Assembly (NCBI GenBank): GCA_024235635.1
Contig: JACKMA010000004.1
Span: forward strand, 26,304-90,303
Length of the DNA stretch: 64,000 bases
Direction: 5' to 3'
From: Zoogloeaceae bacterium
Lineage (GTDB): Bacteria; Pseudomonadota; Gammaproteobacteria; Burkholderiales; Rhodocyclaceae
Shown here: positions 61,308 to 64,000 of the stretch, piece after piece
Numbering within the stretch: the first letter of the stretch is position 1
Layout: each line of letters opens with the position of its first letter
Notes under the pieces: generated by a model
The model's input: the letters and a program-made list of their open reading frames with translations, nothing else
The model's database searches: none
Told to the model about the DNA's origin: nothing
Program-made: the position numbers and the translations under genes

Positions 61308-62726
61308 CTACCGTTCGTGGCGGCCGTGGCTGTCGGCTGCCTCCATTTCTGCGGTCGAGTCCGCAATGATGCTGACGTCGGCAGCGTCGCGCGTACCGAT
61401 GCGGTGCGGGCGCTCGATCAGCAGATACAGCACCAGGCCGATCACCACGGCATAGACGGTGGACTTCGGGTCGGGCATCGCCAGCGTCACCGCCACGATC
61501 CCGGCGACGCCACGTTCGGTCGAGTGCTTGAGCTCTTCCATGCCCACCATGATGCAGATGTAGGCGGTCAGGACCAGGGTCAGCGACAGGGCGATCGGCA
61601 GCACCGGCTTGAACACGCTCACCAGCGGCAGCGCGAACAGCGCAACGAAGCCGGTGATCCAGAACGTGCCGCCGCCGCTGTAGATCGAATCCATTGCCTT
61701 GCGGCCCAGCGCGTAGCGTTCGGCGACGGTAGCGTGGGCCGCCGTCCACAAGGGGCCGGCGAGGCCGGGCCAGGGCGCGAAGAAGGCGTGCATCGCATTG
61801 CGAATGCCGGTCACCAGATGCACCCGGCTGACGCCCTCCTCGATCTTTTCATCCTCGCGCAAGTGGTCGACCCGCTTGACCAGGGTGAAGCCGACGACGA
61901 TGTCGCCGAAGGCGATGACGTAGGCGATCAAGGCGGTCGGGATCGCCAGCAGGAAGGTGTTCATGTCGGGCATGCCGGTGTTGAACACCAGGTAATCCCA
62001 CATCCCGCCGAAATCCGGCTGGGTGATGCCCCATTGCACGTCGGGCCACGGATACTCGCCGACCACCCAGCCCACCAGCATGGCGAGAACCATGCCGGGC
62101 ACCATGCCGAAGTTGGAGATCTTCTTGGCCAACGAGTTCTTCTCGACGATGCTCTTGAACGACAGCGAGAACAGCACGTAGGCCGACACGATCGAGCCGA
62201 TGATCAGCGAGATCGGCGTATTGTCGATGCGGCCGCCCGTCTTCAGTTCGCCCATCATCGCGGCGATGCCGGCGCCGATGATGATGCCGGACTTGAGCGA
62301 GTTGGGGATCAACGTCACCAAGCGGTTGCCCAGGCCGGTGATGCCGAGGAACAGGAAGATGATGCAGACCTCGAGCTGCAGCGCGAAGAGCGCCTTGACC
62401 GCCTCCGGACCGGGCTCGAAGCCCTGCAGGTAGAGGATCACCACCGGGATCGCCGGCGTGATCCAGCCGGGGACCAGCGGCACGCCGAGCAGGGCCGGCA
62501 GCATGTAGCCGATGCCGGCGATCACGCAGAATGCCAGTGCCGCCTCGTAGGGCATCGCGAGGTATTTCTGCAGCAGCGGAATCATCGCCAGGCCGACCAC
62601 GAACATGATCAGGCCCTGGATCATCTCCGGGTATTCCCAGCGGTAGTGAATCAACGGTAGCCGGAGCTTGAATGGCCCCATGGGCCAGTACGGTTGCTCG
62701 GCGCCGTGAGCGCGCTCAATTGCCAA
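61308..62726 (-). CDS. NCS2/SLC23-like membrane transporter
   Basis: 472 residues with a TTG start at 62726, chosen because AGGAG lies 7 bases before it. Ten to twelve hydrophobic helices; pattern elements such as GIGYMLPALLGVPLVPGWITPAIP, the GITGLGNRLVTLIPNSLKSGIIIGAG-like loop and AFGDIVVGFTLVKR resemble the xanthine/uracil permease superfamily but not closely enough to name a substrate. A short N-terminal cytosolic part has PMGPFKLRLPLIHYRWEYPEM, shown only in part. It follows the ETF-QO gene by 51 bases and ends at a strong terminator, so the two form an operon. Confidence 0.75.
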   Translation of the reverse strand: MAIERAHGAEQPYWPMGPFKLRLPLIHYRWEYPEMIQGLIMFVVGLAMIPLLQKYLAMPYEAALAFCVIAGIGYMLPALLGVPLVPGWITPAIPVVILYLQGFEPGPEAVKALFALQLEVCIIFLFLGITGLGNRLVTLIPNSLKSGIIIGAGIAAMMGELKTGGRIDNTPISLIIGSIVSAYVLFSLSFKSIVEKNSLAKKISNFGMVPGMVLAMLVGWVVGEYPWPDVQWGITQPDFGGMWDYLVFNTGMPDMNTFLLAIPTALIAYVIAFGDIVVGFTLVKRVDHLREDEKIEEGVSRVHLVTGIRNAMHAFFAPWPGLAGPLWTAAHATVAERYALGRKAMDSIYSGGGTFWITGFVALFALPLVSVFKPVLPIALSLTLVLTAYICIMVGMEELKHSTERGVAGIVAVTLAMPDPKSTVYAVVIGLVLYLLIERPHRIGTRDAADVSIIADSTAEMEAADSHGRHER

Positions 62727-62777
62727 GGTGGGTCTCCTGATGTGTGTGGATGTGATCGGTGCGGGCTGCGTGGCCCG

Positions 62778-64000
62778 TCACATGTTTGGATAGTTCGGTC
62801 CGCCACCGCCTTCGGGGGTGGCCCAGTCGATGTTCTGCAGCGGGTCCTTGATGTCGCAGGTCTTGCAGTGCAGGCAGTTCTGGGCGTTGATCTGCAGTCG
62901 CGGGTCGCCACCGTCATCGACGATCTCGTAGACCCCCGCCGGGCAGTAGCGCTGCTCGGGCGACGCATACACCGCGAAGTTGGTCTTCATCGCCTGGGCC
63001 GGATCCTTCAGCTTCAGGTGACAGGGCTGATCCTCTTCGTGGTTGGTCGCCGAGATGAACACCGAGGACAGGCGGTCGAAGCTCACCTTGCCGTCCGGCT
63101 TCGGATAGTCGATCGGGCGGCACTCGCCGGCCGGCTTCAGTTGCAGGTGATCGGCGTGGTTCTTCAGCGTCCACGGCGCCCGGCCCCGCAGCACGTAGGT
63201 CTCGAGCGCGCTGTAGGCGAGCCCGAACCACAGGCCGCGACTGAACGACGGGCGGATGTTGCGCACCTTGTAGAGCTCGTCCCACAGCCAGCTCTGCCGG
63301 AGCCGCTCCGGGTATTCGCCCACTTCGCCGCCGGCCCCCGCCGAGGCCCGGTGGGCATGGATCGCTTCGGCCGCGACGATGCCCGACTTCATCGCCATGT
63401 GCGTGCCCTTGATCTTGGGCACGTTGAGGAAGCCCGCGGCGTCGCCGACCAGCAGCGCCCCGGGGCAGATCAGGCGCGGCAGCGACTGGAAGCCGCCCTC
63501 GTTGAGCGCCCGCGCGCCGTACGAGATGCGCCGACCGCCCTCGAAGGTCTTGCGGATCGCGGGATGGGTCTTGAAGCGCTGGAATTCCTCGAACGGCGAC
63601 AGGTGGGGATTGGCGTAGTCGAGGCCGACGACGAAGCCCACCGCCACCTGGTTGTCCTCCAGGTGGTACAGGAAGGAGCCGCCATAGGTGTCCGCGGCAA
63701 GCGGCCAGCCGATGGTGTGCACCGTCAGCCCCGGCTGGTGCACGGCCGGGTCCACCTCCCACAACTCCTTGATGCCCAGCCCGTAGGTCTGCGGATCGCA
63801 ATCCCGGCGCAGATCGAATCGCGCCATCAGCCGCTTGCTGAGCGAGCCGCGGCAGCCTTCCGAGAATACCGTCTGCGGCGCGCGCAGCTCGATCCCCGGC
63901 TGGAAGTTCGGACCCTCGCTGCCGTCGCGCGCGACCCCCATGTCACCGGTGATCACGCCACGCACCGACCCGTCCTCGACGATCAGCTCGGCCGCGGCGA
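62778..64000 (-). CDS. Electron-transfer flavoprotein:ubiquinone oxidoreductase (5' part missing)
   Basis: The frame is open to the right edge, so the N-terminal FAD-binding part lies outside the window; about 406 codons are present. Visible are GFVVGLDYANPHLSPFEEFQ, GALLVGDAAGFLNVPKIKGT (FAD/substrate region), a membrane-dipping segment and the C-terminal cluster: YCPAGVYE plus NCLHCKTCDIKDP, giving the four cysteines of the [4Fe-4S] centre. It passes electrons from acyl-CoA dehydrogenases via ETF to the ubiquinone pool at the inner membrane. It is transcribed with the transporter. Confidence 0.95.
   Translation of the reverse strand, partial: AAAELIVEDGSVRGVITGDMGVARDGSEGPNFQPGIELRAPQTVFSEGCRGSLSKRLMARFDLRRDCDPQTYGLGIKELWEVDPAVHQPGLTVHTIGWPLAADTYGGSFLYHLEDNQVAVGFVVGLDYANPHLSPFEEFQRFKTHPAIRKTFEGGRRISYGARALNEGGFQSLPRLICPGALLVGDAAGFLNVPKIKGTHMAMKSGIVAAEAIHAHRASAGAGGEVGEYPERLRQSWLWDELYKVRNIRPSFSRGLWFGLAYSALETYVLRGRAPWTLKNHADHLQLKPAGECRPIDYPKPDGKVSFDRLSSVFISATNHEEDQPCHLKLKDPAQAMKTNFAVYASPEQRYCPAGVYEIVDDGGDPRLQINAQNCLHCKTCDIKDPLQNIDWATPEGGGGPNYPNM

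Noticed and set aside
58334..61369. A very long open frame (about 1000 codons) on the plus strand
   Set aside because: It is exactly antisense to the MalT-type regulator, which has clear Walker and LuxR motifs. The plus-strand translation has no family features; GC-rich third positions keep the frame open.
1..64000. Insertion sequences, integrases, attachment sites, CRISPR arrays, rRNA or tRNA genes
   Set aside because: Looked for and not found; nothing resembling a transposase, integrase, regularly spaced repeats or structural RNA was seen.

Overview
The window is GC-rich chromosomal DNA from a flagellated Gram-negative bacterium. It carries P- and L-ring flagellar genes, lipoproteins with lipoboxes, a type II secretion system (T2SS), an ABC-type polysaccharide exporter and dTDP-rhamnose genes. 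The content (flagellar promoters of the sigma-54 type, a TusA/BepA-like peptidase/MoaC neighbourhood, an ETF:ubiquinone oxidoreductase) fits a betaproteobacterium, possibly Rhodocyclales-like. No marker gene fixes the genus. I saw no rRNA, tRNA, CRISPR array, insertion sequence or phage gene.

Layout. (1) 1-9871: flagellar block. flgBCDEFGHIJ runs leftwards (flgJ is cut by the window edge) and flgA-flgM-flgN-fliC runs rightwards. Good -24/-12 (RpoN) promoter matches stand before flgB and before fliC, and a FliA-like site stands before flgM. (2) 9998-15545: a TusA-like protein, a BepA-like M48 peptidase, moaC, a CHASE2 adenylate/guanylate cyclase, and a convergent FecR + OmpA-lipoprotein pair that probably partners the cyclase. 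(3) 15970-35232: a large surface-glycan locus. A sulfotransferase-like protein, three glycosyltransferases (one of 926 residues with three segments), a HAD two-domain protein, a LpxL-like protein, an acyltransferase-3, an SxtJ / DUF5989 / carbamoyltransferase / SGNH module and two methyltransferases run rightwards. The Wzm/Wzt ABC exporter and a PpiC-type isomerase run leftwards to meet them. (4) 35346-37596: an unrecognised, probably abundant exported protein with its own promoter and terminator, and a small lipoprotein. (5) 37681-48138: a complete T2SS operon in the order E-F-G-H-I-J-K-L-M-C(N)-D, the xps-type order, with a lipoprotein secretin. (6) 48141-58121: glycan initiation and sugar-nucleotide genes (wecA-like, GT2, apaH, manC, wecB, UDP-glucuronate 4-epimerase, rfbC, rfbA, rfbD, rfbB), all leftwards and directly upstream of gspE. 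(7) 58283-64000: a MalT-type LuxR regulator, a transporter and a 5'-truncated ETF:ubiquinone oxidoreductase.

How it may work together. The rightmost genes supply dTDP-rhamnose, GDP-mannose, UDP-ManNAc and UDP-galacturonate and start a lipid-linked glycan. The left glycan block assembles and decorates it with acyl, carbamoyl, methyl and perhaps sulfate groups. Wzm/Wzt then exports it, with the C-terminal domain of Wzt probably reading a chain-end mark. The T2SS is transcribed behind the precursor genes, so protein and polysaccharide export may be co-expressed. The most unusual parts are the decoration module, the uncharacterised domains of the 926- and 686-residue proteins, and the abundant exported protein placed directly upstream of ppiC-wzm-wzt.
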